Source of the DNA: Ilumatobacteraceae bacterium
GTDB taxonomy: Bacteria > Actinomycetota > Acidimicrobiia > Acidimicrobiales > Ilumatobacteraceae
Direction of reading: 5' to 3'
Length of the DNA stretch: 48,286 nucleotides
NCBI GenBank assembly: GCA_016463775.1
Contig: JAEMQQ010000004.1
Coordinates: 1 to 48,286 of the forward strand
Below are positions 14,544 through 22,295 of the stretch, one piece after another. The position numbers and the translations under genes were made by a program. The stretch's first letter is position 1. Every line of letters begins with the position of its first letter. The notes under the pieces were generated by a model, which worked only from the letters and a program-made list of their open reading frames with translations, did not search any database and was not told the DNA's origin.

Positions 14544-17001
14544 TGGTGCGCTGACGTAACGGTCGCCCGAGTGGGGCAACGAGGTCGGCAAAATCGGTCG
14601 GGGTCATCCCTTGGCCGTGGCTGGCACCAGCGGCACGCGAGATGTTTTCGTTCATGAGCGTGCCACCGATGTCGTTGCAGCCGGCTTGCAGCAACTGACG
14701 CGTGCCCGCCACACCGATCTTCACCCACGATGCCTGAATGTTGTCGATTACCCCGCGATAGGCGAGTCGGGCAATGGCATGCACGAGCACGGTTTCGCGG
14801 AAGGTCGGCCCACGACGCGACTTGCGCTGCAGATAAATCGGCGAAGCCATGTGCACGAACGGCAACCCGACGAATTCGGTGAAGCCACCCGTTTCATATT
14901 GCAAAGCGCGGGTTCGCACGATGTGCCGCGCCCACGCATGTGGTGCTTCAACCGAGCCGAACATCATCGTCACGTTCGAGCGCAGGCCCACCGAGTGTGC
15001 GGTGCGATGCGCATCGAGCCATTCTTCGGTGTTGACTTTGTCGCTACAAAGCACGGCGCGCACCTCGTCGTCCAAGATTTCGGCAGCAGTGCCCGGCAGC
15101 GATGACAGGCCGGCTTCCTTCAGGCGCGTGAGATACGACGCCAACGACTCACCTAGACGCTTGGCACCTTCGGTGACTTCGAGCGCGGTGAAACCGTGCA
15201 CGTGAATATCGGGTGCTGCGGCCTTGACTGCCCGTGTTACGTCGATGTAGTAGTCGCCATCAAAATCGGGGTGAATGCCGCCCTGCAAGGTGACCTCGGT
15301 GGCGCCGAGTGCATACCCCTCGCGCACACGCTCGGCAATATCGTCGAGCGTCAACAAATATGGCGTGCCACGCAGGTTGAGGCTGAGCGGGCCCTTGGAA
15401 AACCCGCAGAACTTGCACTTGAACGTGCACACGTTGGTGTAGTTGATGTTGCGGTTGTGCACCCATGTGATGTCGTCACCCACGGTGGCGCGGCGCAGTT
15501 CGTCGGCCGCAAGGGCGACCGCCCGCACCTCGGGCCCGCGAGCACGAAACAACGCGACAATTTCTTGTTCGCCAAGTTCGTTGCCGAGTTCAACACCGCG
15601 CAAGACCTCGCCCACCGGGCCGTGCAACTTGCGTGAGCGTGCAGCAACTGACGGCTTGATTCCCACCAGTTGTGGTGGCGGGTTATTCGAACCGGAATAC
15701 CACTGCGTCGAGCGATGGCCAACAAGTACCACTTCGGCACCGTCGTGCACCACGTCGGCAGCGGTAACTTTTTCTGGCCAGATTGCCCCCGGGTCGTCGC
15801 GGCCGAAGTTTTCGGCGTCGCAGCGGTCGAGCACGCTGAAGCGCAGTGACGCATCAATCCAACGCGGTGTGGCAGACAGCCCAATCTCGGCGATGAACTC
15901 CGGGTACACAGTCAGGCGTGGCGCCAGCGCGCGACCCGCAGCTTCGGTCACCTCACGCAGTTGGTCGAGGGCCGGCCATGGTCGCTCGGGGTTCACGTGG
16001 TCGGCGGTCACCGGTGAAACACCACCCCAGTCGTCAATGCCCGCGGTGAGCAGTGCACCAAAATCGTCGCTCAAGTTCGGTGGTGCCTGCAGATGTATTT
16101 CGGGTGGCAAAATCAATCGGGCGACGGCGATCGACCACAAATATTCGTCGGGGTCACACGCTGGGTCGTGTTGCATGCCCGTGCGCGGCTTGGGCAAGAA
16201 GTTCTGCACGATCACTTCTTGCACGTGGCCGTGTCGCAAGTGTGATGCTGCGATGGCCTCGAGTGCCGCGATGCGGTCGGCGCGATTTTCGCCGATGCCC
16301 ACCAAGATGCCCGTGGTGAACGGAATCTGCAATTCGCCGGCGAACTCGAGGGTGTCCAAACGACGCTGTGGCACCTTGTCGGGCGCGCCGCGATGGCATT
16401 CAAGATCATCGCGCAAGGTTTCGATCATCATGCCCTGTGACGGCGAAACACGACGCAACATCGCCAACTCGTCCTTGTACAACGCACCAGCATTGGCGTG
16501 GGGCAGCAGACCCGTCTCGGTGAGCACCAACTTGGCCATGTCGTGCAGGTAGTGCACGGTGGAGTCGTAGCCGTGGGCTTGCAGCCAGTCACGGGCGATG
16601 TCGTAGCGCAACTCGGGGCGTTCACCGAGCGTGAACAACGCCTCGTGGCAACCCTGTGCCGCACCACGTTTGGCGATGGCCAGCACGTCTTCTGGCGCAA
16701 GATATGGCTGTTCTAGTCGGGCAGGTGGTTGGGCAAAGGTGCAGTAACCGCACTTGTCGCGACACAACATCGTGAGCGGGATGAACACCTTCGGTGAATA
16801 GGTGATTCGTGCGCCGTACTGCAGGTCGCGCACCTTGCGCGCATCGCTCAGCAAGTCGCTGAGCGGCGTGTCCATGAGGTGCTGATGTTCCACAAATGCC
16901 TTTCGTCGCGCCAAGCGAGGGACCCGCTTGCCGTGAGATGCGTTGATTCGTTGTGTCAGCACCCGACCGGCTGAATCGCAAGTGTTAGAAGTGCGAACCA
17001 C
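14524..17001 (-). CDS. fbiC: FO synthase (fused CofG/CofH radical SAM protein)
   Basis: Makes 7,8-didemethyl-8-hydroxy-5-deazariboflavin (FO), the chromophore of coenzyme F420, from tyrosine and 5-amino-6-ribitylaminouracil. The 825-aa protein has two radical SAM modules. The N-terminal CofG-like one has C80/C84/C87 (CRDKCGYC) and the C-terminal CofH-like one has C525/C529/C532 (CTFKCKFC), each coordinating a [4Fe-4S] cluster. Actinobacterial FbiC is typically about 850 aa. Start is uncertain: GTG 17001 gives the full length, while the internal ATG encoding MDTPLSDLLSDARKVRD would remove about 42 residues. It is third in a minus-strand run after ribE and the chorismate mutase fusion, 34 nt beyond the latter's stop. 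Confidence 0.95.
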   Translation of the reverse strand: MVRTSNTCDSAGRVLTQRINASHGKRVPRLARRKAFVEHQHLMDTPLSDLLSDARKVRDLQYGARITYSPKVFIPLTMLCRDKCGYCTFAQPPARLEQPYLAPEDVLAIAKRGAAQGCHEALFTLGERPELRYDIARDWLQAHGYDSTVHYLHDMAKLVLTETGLLPHANAGALYKDELAMLRRVSPSQGMMIETLRDDLECHRGAPDKVPQRRLDTLEFAGELQIPFTTGILVGIGENRADRIAALEAIAASHLRHGHVQEVIVQNFLPKPRTGMQHDPACDPDEYLWSIAVARLILPPEIHLQAPPNLSDDFGALLTAGIDDWGGVSPVTADHVNPERPWPALDQLREVTEAAGRALAPRLTVYPEFIAEIGLSATPRWIDASLRFSVLDRCDAENFGRDDPGAIWPEKVTAADVVHDGAEVVLVGHRSTQWYSGSNNPPPQLVGIKPSVAARSRKLHGPVGEVLRGVELGNELGEQEIVALFRARGPEVRAVALAADELRRATVGDDITWVHNRNINYTNVCTFKCKFCGFSKGPLSLNLRGTPYLLTLDDIAERVREGYALGATEVTLQGGIHPDFDGDYYIDVTRAVKAAAPDIHVHGFTALEVTEGAKRLGESLASYLTRLKEAGLSSLPGTAAEILDDEVRAVLCSDKVNTEEWLDAHRTAHSVGLRSNVTMMFGSVEAPHAWARHIVRTRALQYETGGFTEFVGLPFVHMASPIYLQRKSRRGPTFRETVLVHAIARLAYRGVIDNIQASWVKIGVAGTRQLLQAGCNDIGGTLMNENISRAAGASHGQGMTPTDFADLVAPLGRPLRQRTTLYAAR

Positions 17002-17035
17002 CCGTATTCATCGAGCAACCTCACCATAGCAAGAC

Positions 17036-17797
17036 CTAGGCGTCGCCGAGGGCTCGGAACATGGCGCGCACGTTGTGGCCGTTCATCGGAACACGGTTAC
17101 CCGTACGCGAGATGAAGCCCAGTTGCACACCGGTTGACGGGTCGAGCACGGTGAAAAACTGCTCATGGCCGTGTTCGTCCACCACTACATCGGTGAGCAG
17201 CGGCACATCGGCAGCCTTCAGCAGCTCTTGCACGTACCCGGCGTTCAGCACTTCGATGGCGATGTGTTGCACGCCCGAGCCGTGTTGTTGCAGGTGGGCG
17301 TCGACCGCTTTGTCACCCGGGCCCACCAGCACCACGGTCACCCCACCGCCCTGCGCCACCACGATGCCGGCGTCGTCGGTGGTGGTGATAGAAAAGCCGA
17401 TCGAAGCCAAAAACTTCGACGCCGCGGCGAGGTTGGCAACCGCCACGACCACATGGTCGATTCGACACGCCACGGCATCAAGGGCCGAGCTGAGCACGTC
17501 GGCAATTTTCGCCGGCTTGTCGAACTTCTTGTCGTGGGCCACCTCGATGCGGTGCGTCTCGGCAAGCAGGATACGAAACAATTGTTCGGCAAAATCCGGG
17601 TCAACATCGTTGTCGATCGCCCATTGCCGACGCGTCGTGAGCACCTCACGCACCCGCTGCGGCTGGATGACGGCGGTGTTGCTTTGCGACTTGAGGTCGG
17701 CTACCTCGCGGCACACCTCCATGCGTTGGGCCAGCAGTTCGATGATCGCCGCGTCAATGTCGTCGATTTGCTGGCGAAGATCATGGAGATTGCTCAT
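17036..17797 (-). CDS. Chorismate mutase (AroQ)-VOC/HPPD-like fusion protein
   Basis: Protein of 253 aa. Residues about 4-88 are an AroQ helical chorismate mutase (LRQQIDDIDAAIIELLAQR-EV) with Arg8, Arg25, Lys36 and Arg48 at the spacing of the E. coli active site. It would convert chorismate to prephenate. Residues about 112-240 are a vicinal-oxygen-chelate domain with DHVVVAV (His115) and VQHIAIEV (His178). The C terminus (GFISRTG then MNGHNVRAMF) recalls the end of 4-hydroxyphenylpyruvate dioxygenase. The position of the usual third ligand Glu reads Gly227, so iron dioxygenase activity is doubtful. The ATG at 17797 overlaps the ribE stop as ATGA. Ligand-sensing or epimerase-like roles are possible. 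Confidence 0.85.
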   Translation of the reverse strand: MSNLHDLRQQIDDIDAAIIELLAQRMEVCREVADLKSQSNTAVIQPQRVREVLTTRRQWAIDNDVDPDFAEQLFRILLAETHRIEVAHDKKFDKPAKIADVLSSALDAVACRIDHVVVAVANLAAASKFLASIGFSITTTDDAGIVVAQGGGVTVVLVGPGDKAVDAHLQQHGSGVQHIAIEVLNAGYVQELLKAADVPLLTDVVVDEHGHEQFFTVLDPSTGVQLGFISRTGNRVPMNGHNVRAMFRALGDA

Positions 17798-18393
17798 CGA
17801 CGCCACCGCGCAAAGATTCGGCGCTTCAGGCTGCGCGCGTCCAACAGGCGCTCCACATGTTTGGCCAGCACGTCCATCTCGATGTTCACCTTGTCGCCGG
17901 GGCGACGCACGCCGAGTGTGGTGACGGCCGCAGTATGTGGAATGACGGCGACTTGAAACGAGTCACGTTGCAGGCCGAAGGCGGTGAGACTCACACCGTC
18001 AACGGTGACCGAGCCTTTTTCTACGATGAGATGCATCTGGTCGCGCCCGATGCGCACCCGCAGGTCGGGGGCCGGCGACACCACCTCACCAACCAGATCA
18101 ACGTGACCGAGCACGACGTGCCCACCGAAGCGACCGTCGGCAGCCATCGGTCGCTCAAGATTCACCGGGCTACCTGGTCGCAGTGTGCCGAGCGTGGTGC
18201 GCAGAAAAGTCTCGTCGCTCACATCGGCCTCCCACCAGTCGTCGCCTCGTTGCACGACGGTCAAACAACAGCCGTTCACCGCAATCGAGGCGCCAATGGC
18301 ACTGTCGTTCAACACTTGCTTGGCGGTGATTCGCAAGCGGGATTCGTTGCGTGAAGCCACCGTGCCGAGCTCTTCTACGATGCCCGTGAACAC
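17794..18393 (-). CDS. ribE: Riboflavin synthase, alpha subunit type
   Basis: Dismutates two 6,7-dimethyl-8-ribityllumazine into riboflavin and 5-amino-6-ribitylaminouracil. The 199-aa length is normal. Two lumazine-binding repeats are visible: FTGIVEELGTV with IGASIAVNGCCLTV, then GGHVVLGHVDLVGEV with GSVTVDGVSLTAF. The GTG at 18393 places VFTGIVEELG at the N terminus, as in the family; longer in-frame starts run into the rpsO leader. A TAGCGT hexamer 7 nt upstream supports this start and a leaderless transcript. Its second product, 5-A-RU, is a substrate of FbiC encoded two genes downstream. Confidence 0.95.
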   Translation of the reverse strand: MFTGIVEELGTVASRNESRLRITAKQVLNDSAIGASIAVNGCCLTVVQRGDDWWEADVSDETFLRTTLGTLRPGSPVNLERPMAADGRFGGHVVLGHVDLVGEVVSPAPDLRVRIGRDQMHLIVEKGSVTVDGVSLTAFGLQRDSFQVAVIPHTAAVTTLGVRRPGDKVNIEMDVLAKHVERLLDARSLKRRIFARWRR

Positions 18394-18400
18394 GCTGTCA

Positions 18401-18406
18401 ACGCTA
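18401..18406 (-). promoter_or_regulatory. -10-like TAGCGT of the ribE-CM-fbiC block
   Basis: On the minus strand TAGCGT ends 7 nt before the ribE GTG at 18393. No Shine-Dalgarno and no FMN-riboswitch-like leader was recognised between here and rpsO. Confidence 0.45.
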
Positions 18407-18532
18407 ACTGCACGACCCGCCCTGGCTAGCGAAGTGGAAGTGGGGTGATTGCGCCGTAGCATGACGAAGTCCACTTGGGCTTCGGCTCGAGTGTGATGTT
18501 TCGGGATGGTCTCGGAACGACCCGCCAAGCAC

Positions 18533-18548
18533 TTGTTCATCCGAACAA
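18533..18548 (+). promoter_or_regulatory. Hairpin in the rpsO leader
   Basis: TTGTTC (18533-18538), loop ATCC, GAACAA (18543-18548) form a 6-bp stem 38 nt before the rpsO ATG and just upstream of its Shine-Dalgarno (AAAGAGG, 18568-18574). S15 often regulates its own leader in bacteria; assigning that role here is inference. Confidence 0.3.
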
Positions 18549-18586
18549 ATCATGCGAGGCGAGGCAGAAAGAGGCAACGTACGAAC

Positions 18587-18859
18587 ATGGCGACTCCCAC
18601 CAAAACGGGGACCAAAGACGTCATTGCGAAGCACGGTCAGCATGCAACTGACTCGGGTTCGCCGGAAGTGCAAATCGCGCTCCTGACCGACCGAATCAAC
18701 AGCCTGACGGAACACCTGAAGAGCCATGTAAAGGATCACCACAGTCGTCGTGGTCTTTTGCTGATGGTCGGGCGCCGCCGTCGAATGCTTGACTACATCC
18801 GCAAGCGTGACATCGAGAAGTATCGAAAGCTGCTCGAAGAACTCGAACTTCGTCGTTAA
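18587..18859 (+). CDS. rpsO: 30S ribosomal protein S15 (uS15)
   Basis: Primary 16S rRNA-binding protein contacting the central-domain three-way junction and bridging to 23S. The protein has 90 aa with the signatures [35 protein letters not shown] and [10 protein letters not shown]. The ATG at 18587 has an AAAGAGG Shine-Dalgarno about 12 nt upstream. It is followed by pnp, the near-universal order. It is separated from its usual upstream partner ribF by the oppositely oriented ribE/CM/fbiC block. Confidence 0.97.
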   Translation: MATPTKTGTKDVIAKHGQHATDSGSPEVQIALLTDRINSLTEHLKSHVKDHHSRRGLLLMVGRRRRMLDYIRKRDIEKYRKLLEELELRR

Positions 18860-18863
18860 GCCA

Positions 18864-18878
18864 CTGCGGTTATCGCAG
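18864..18878 (+). other. Small hairpin in the rpsO-pnp intergenic region
   Basis: CTGCG (18864-18868), loop GTTAT, CGCAG (18874-18878). A second short pairing (CTC..GAG) lies around 18895-18908. pnp leaders of other bacteria carry processing hairpins at this position, but no T-run suggests termination here. Confidence 0.3.
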
Positions 18879-18935
18879 GGGTTCCATAGGGGAATCTCTG
18901 GCCGCGAGAGCTAACACAACATAGGAGAAATACAC

Positions 18936-21497
18936 ATGGCTGAAGCCATTTCAGTGTCGGGCGCCGTCAGCGGCTCCGACAAAACCCTCCGGTTTGAAAC
19001 CGGGCGACTAGCACTGCAATCCCAAGGTGCCGTCGTAGCAACAATCGGGAAGACCACCGTGCTCGTCACCGCCAACGCCGCAAAGGGCGTGCGTGACGGC
19101 ATCGACTTCTTCCCACTGACCGTCGATGTAGAAGAGCGTGCATACGCCGCAGGGAAAATCCCCGGCTCGTTCTTCCGCCGCGAAGGTCGTCCAAGCCAAC
19201 AGGCGATTCTTACCTGCCGTCTGATTGATCGCCCACTACGTCCGGCATTCCCCGACGGTTTCCGCAATGAAACCCAAATCGTGGTCACCGTGATTGGTGC
19301 CGACCAAGTGAACCCGCACGACGTGTTGGCAATCAACGCATCGTCAGCGGCGCTCATGATCAGCGGCATTCCGTTTGATGGGCCGATCGGTGCAGTGCGC
19401 GTGGCGTACTCACAAGACGGCACATGGCTTCCGCACGCAACATTCGAAGAAGGCGATACCGGCACGTTTGAACTCGTCGTTGCCGGACGCGAACTTGACA
19501 ATGGTGACGTAGCAATCATGATGGTCGAAGCTGGTGGCACCGAGAAGTCGTTTGACTTCTACGCCAACGGCGCACCAAAAGTGAACGAAGAAGTCGTTGC
19601 CGCTGGTCTTGAAGCGTCAAAACAGTGGATCAAAGAATCGATCAAGTTGCAACGTCAGTTGACGGCCAGTGTCATTGCGGCACGTGGGCGTATCGAGCCA
19701 CTCGCGTACACGCCAGTGCTCGACTACTCAGCCGAGGTATATGCCGCCGTTGAGCGCGTAGCCACTGCCAAGTTGCAGCCGGCGATTCGCATTTCGTTGA
19801 AAAAGGATCGCAACGCAGCAACCGATGAGGCAACAGCGGCAACGGTCGCTGAACTCGCAGGTACCGCTGGCGCACCCGGTCAGTTCGCTGGCCAGGAAAA
19901 GCAGATCAAAGAAGCCGTGCGATCCCTCACCAAGCAGCTCGTGCGTCAGCGCGTAGTCAGCGAAAACATCCGCATCGACGGTCGCGCACCAAGCGACCTG
20001 CGTCCGGTGTCGTCAGAGGTTGGCTTGCTGTCAACCGCGCACGGCACGGGTCTCTTCCAGCGTGGTGAAACACAAGTGTTGAACGTGGTCACCCTGGCCA
20101 TGCCACGCATGAACCAGATGATCGACTCGATCACACCAACCACCGAAAAGCGCTACATGCACGACTACAACATGCCGCCTTGGGCGAATGGCGAAACGGG
20201 TCGTGTCGGTACGCCGAAGCGCCGCGAGGTAGGTCACGGTGCGCTCGCTGAGCGTGCAGTGTTGCCAGTGGTGCCAAGCCAGGACAAGTTTGCCTACACG
20301 CTTCGCTTGGTAAGTGAAGTGATGTCGTCAAACGGTTCGACATCGATGGCGTCAGTGTGTGCCTCAAGCTTGGCGCTCATGGATGCTGGTGTTCCGATCG
20401 TCGCCCCAGTCGCGGGTATTGCGATGGGTCTCATCCTCGAAGGTGGCAAGTACATCGCACTCACCGACATTCTCGGTGCAGAAGATGCCTTCGGCGACAT
20501 GGACTTCAAAGTGGCCGGCACTGCAGATGCAGTGACTGCGCTGCAGTTGGACACCAAGATCGACGGCATCCCGAGCGACGTGCTCGCCGCAGCCTTGCAA
20601 CAGGCCAAAGACGCACGTCTCAAGATTCTCGATGTGATGACAGCGGCAATCGCTGCACCACGCGAGACGGTGGCCGAAAGTGCACCAAAGATCGTGACGA
20701 TCACCATTCCGCTGGACAAGGTCGGTGAAGTGATCGGGCCGAAGGGCAAGGTCATCAACACCATCCAGCAAGAAACTGGTGCAGTCATTGCGGTTGATGA
20801 CGACGGTTCGGTGGGCATCGTGACCATCGGTTCGCCGGACGCAGCAAAGGTTGAAGAGGCCAGGACTCGCATCTTGAACATCGTCGACCCACCAACTGCA
20901 GAACTTGGTGCGACCTACAGCGGTCGTGTCGTGAACATCGCACAGTTCGGTGCGTTCATCAACATCCTTCCCGGACGAGATGGGCTCATCCATATTTCCA
21001 AACTCGGCAATGGCGAGCGCGTTGCTCGTGTCGAAGACGTGCTCAACCTCGGCGACGAGGTCTCGGTGCGTGTCGACGACATTGACGACCGTGGCAAAGT
21101 GAGCCTGTCGCTCCTCGGCCCAGACGGCCAGCCAATGGCTGGCTCGGGTGGCGGTGGCGGCGGTGGCGGCGAGCGTCGTGAACGCAGCGGCCGTGATGAT
21201 CGAGGAGGTCGTGATGACCGTGGTGGTCGTGGCGGCAGTGACCGTGGCGGACGCAGTCGTGATGACCGTGGCGGACGTGGCGGCAGCAGCGGCAGTGACC
21301 GTGGTGGACGCAGTCGTGATGACCGCGGTGGTCGTGGCGGCAGTGATCGCAGTCGTGACGATCGTGGCGGACGCAGTCGTGATGACCGCGGTGGCAACGA
21401 TCGCAACACCGGTGATCGTGCGCCGAGCACCCGCACCGGTAGCGAGCCGGTAGCCGTCAGTTTTGAAGACGAGTTCAATACCGACTCCAACGGCTAA
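18936..21497 (+). CDS. pnp: Polynucleotide phosphorylase with RGG-rich C-terminal tail
   Basis: 3'-5' phosphorolytic exoribonuclease, probably trimeric. The 853-aa protein has two RNase PH domains (first from FETGRLALQSQGAVVATIGKT; second from IRIDGRAPSDLRPVSSEVG with GTGLFQRGETQ). A KH domain follows (GEVIGPKGKVINTIQ near residue 600), then an S1 domain (about 655-725, GRVVNIAQFGAFINI). From about residue 737 there is a low-complexity tail of poly-Gly and six RDDRGG units, ending in an acidic VSFEDEFNTD. Typical PNPases end soon after S1. The ATG at 18936 has a GGAGA Shine-Dalgarno. dapB follows after 3 nt. Confidence 0.97.
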   Translation: MAEAISVSGAVSGSDKTLRFETGRLALQSQGAVVATIGKTTVLVTANAAKGVRDGIDFFPLTVDVEERAYAAGKIPGSFFRREGRPSQQAILTCRLIDRPLRPAFPDGFRNETQIVVTVIGADQVNPHDVLAINASSAALMISGIPFDGPIGAVRVAYSQDGTWLPHATFEEGDTGTFELVVAGRELDNGDVAIMMVEAGGTEKSFDFYANGAPKVNEEVVAAGLEASKQWIKESIKLQRQLTASVIAARGRIEPLAYTPVLDYSAEVYAAVERVATAKLQPAIRISLKKDRNAATDEATAATVAELAGTAGAPGQFAGQEKQIKEAVRSLTKQLVRQRVVSENIRIDGRAPSDLRPVSSEVGLLSTAHGTGLFQRGETQVLNVVTLAMPRMNQMIDSITPTTEKRYMHDYNMPPWANGETGRVGTPKRREVGHGALAERAVLPVVPSQDKFAYTLRLVSEVMSSNGSTSMASVCASSLALMDAGVPIVAPVAGIAMGLILEGGKYIALTDILGAEDAFGDMDFKVAGTADAVTALQLDTKIDGIPSDVLAAALQQAKDARLKILDVMTAAIAAPRETVAESAPKIVTITIPLDKVGEVIGPKGKVINTIQQETGAVIAVDDDGSVGIVTIGSPDAAKVEEARTRILNIVDPPTAELGATYSGRVVNIAQFGAFINILPGRDGLIHISKLGNGERVARVEDVLNLGDEVSVRVDDIDDRGKVSLSLLGPDGQPMAGSGGGGGGGGERRERSGRDDRGGRDDRGGRGGSDRGGRSRDDRGGRGGSSGSDRGGRSRDDRGGRGGSDRSRDDRGGRSRDDRGGNDRNTGDRAPSTRTGSEPVAVSFEDEFNTDSNG
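21148..21412 (+). repeat. Degenerate tandem repeat encoding the PNPase RGG tail
   Basis: Units built from GACCGTGGTGG / CGCAGTCGTGATGACCG recur through this stretch after a (GGC/GGT)n start. They encode six RDDRGG motifs plus RGGSDRGG variants. Codon choice varies between units, so the array is not a fresh expansion. Confidence 0.8.
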
Positions 21498-21500
21498 CAC

Positions 21501-22262
21501 ATGATTCGCGTCGGCGTCGTCGGTGCAGCAGGGCGCATGGGCGCCACTGTCTGTGCTGCCGTCGCCGCCGATCCTGCTCTGCAGCTCGTCGCTGCGGTTG
21601 ACACGACAGGCGATGTAACTGCGCAAGGCCTGACCATCAGTCGCAAATTACAGGTGCTCGCCGACACTCAAGCAGAGGTAGTCGTCGATTTTTCGATTGC
21701 CGCCGCTGCCCGAGTGACACTGCCATGGCTTGCGCTGCACGGCGTTCATGCGGTGGTTGGCACCACCGGATTCACCAACGAAGACCTCGCTGCGTTCAAG
21801 CAAGGGTTCGCGCGTAGCAATTGTGTGATCGCCCCAAACTTTGCGATCGGCGCCGTTTTGATGATGCGCTTTGCCGAGATTGCTGCGCCATTCTTCGAAA
21901 CCGCTGAAATCATCGAGATTCATCACGATGGCAAAGTCGACTCGCCGTCAGGTACGGCGGTGTCGACTGCGCAGCGCATGGCGGCCGCAAGTGCCGATTG
22001 GGCGAAAGACCCGACCACGCACGAGGCAGTCGCTGGTGCCCGCGGCGCCAAAGGCCCTGCCGATATTCGTATTCATGCCGTGCGCATGCGCGGCGCCGTG
22101 GCCAATCAAGAGGTCGTTCTCGGCACCCAAGGCCAAACGTTGACCATTCGACACGACACCATTGATCGAATCAGTTTCATGCCGGGTGTCGTGCTGGCTT
22201 GCAAAAAAATCGCTGCTCACCCCGGGCTCACCCTCGGGCTTGACGCGTTGCTTGGCATCTAG
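21501..22262 (+). CDS. dapB: 4-hydroxy-tetrahydrodipicolinate reductase
   Basis: NAD(P)H-dependent step of the diaminopimelate/lysine pathway. The 253-aa protein has an N-terminal Rossmann motif VGVVGAAGRMG, GTTGFT in the hinge, and the catalytic EIHHDGKVDSPSGTA block at about residue 138. A final GLDALLGI is also typical. It starts 3 nt after the pnp stop and has no separate promoter or Shine-Dalgarno of note. dapA is encoded about 14.5 kb downstream. Confidence 0.96.
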   Translation: MIRVGVVGAAGRMGATVCAAVAADPALQLVAAVDTTGDVTAQGLTISRKLQVLADTQAEVVVDFSIAAAARVTLPWLALHGVHAVVGTTGFTNEDLAAFKQGFARSNCVIAPNFAIGAVLMMRFAEIAAPFFETAEIIEIHHDGKVDSPSGTAVSTAQRMAAASADWAKDPTTHEAVAGARGAKGPADIRIHAVRMRGAVANQEVVLGTQGQTLTIRHDTIDRISFMPGVVLACKKIAAHPGLTLGLDALLGI

Positions 22263-22295
22263 CCGCGGCGCGCGATCAGCGCAACCAGCCACCGG

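Noticed and set aside
17020-17034. Short minus-strand ORF (MVRLLDEYGW..., 23 aa, running into fbiC) between the CM fusion and fbiC as a leader peptide
   Set aside because: No Shine-Dalgarno, no run of regulatory codons, no attenuator hairpin; probably chance.
18394-18586. FMN riboswitch upstream of ribE
   Set aside because: The ribE start lies 7 nt after a -10-like hexamer, leaving no leader, and no RFN-like conserved blocks were recognised.
20364-21626. 420-aa minus-strand ORF opposite pnp with Thr/Ala-rich repeats
   Set aside because: The repeats are the reverse complement of the RGG-coding tandem repeat; the rest is antisense to conserved pnp.
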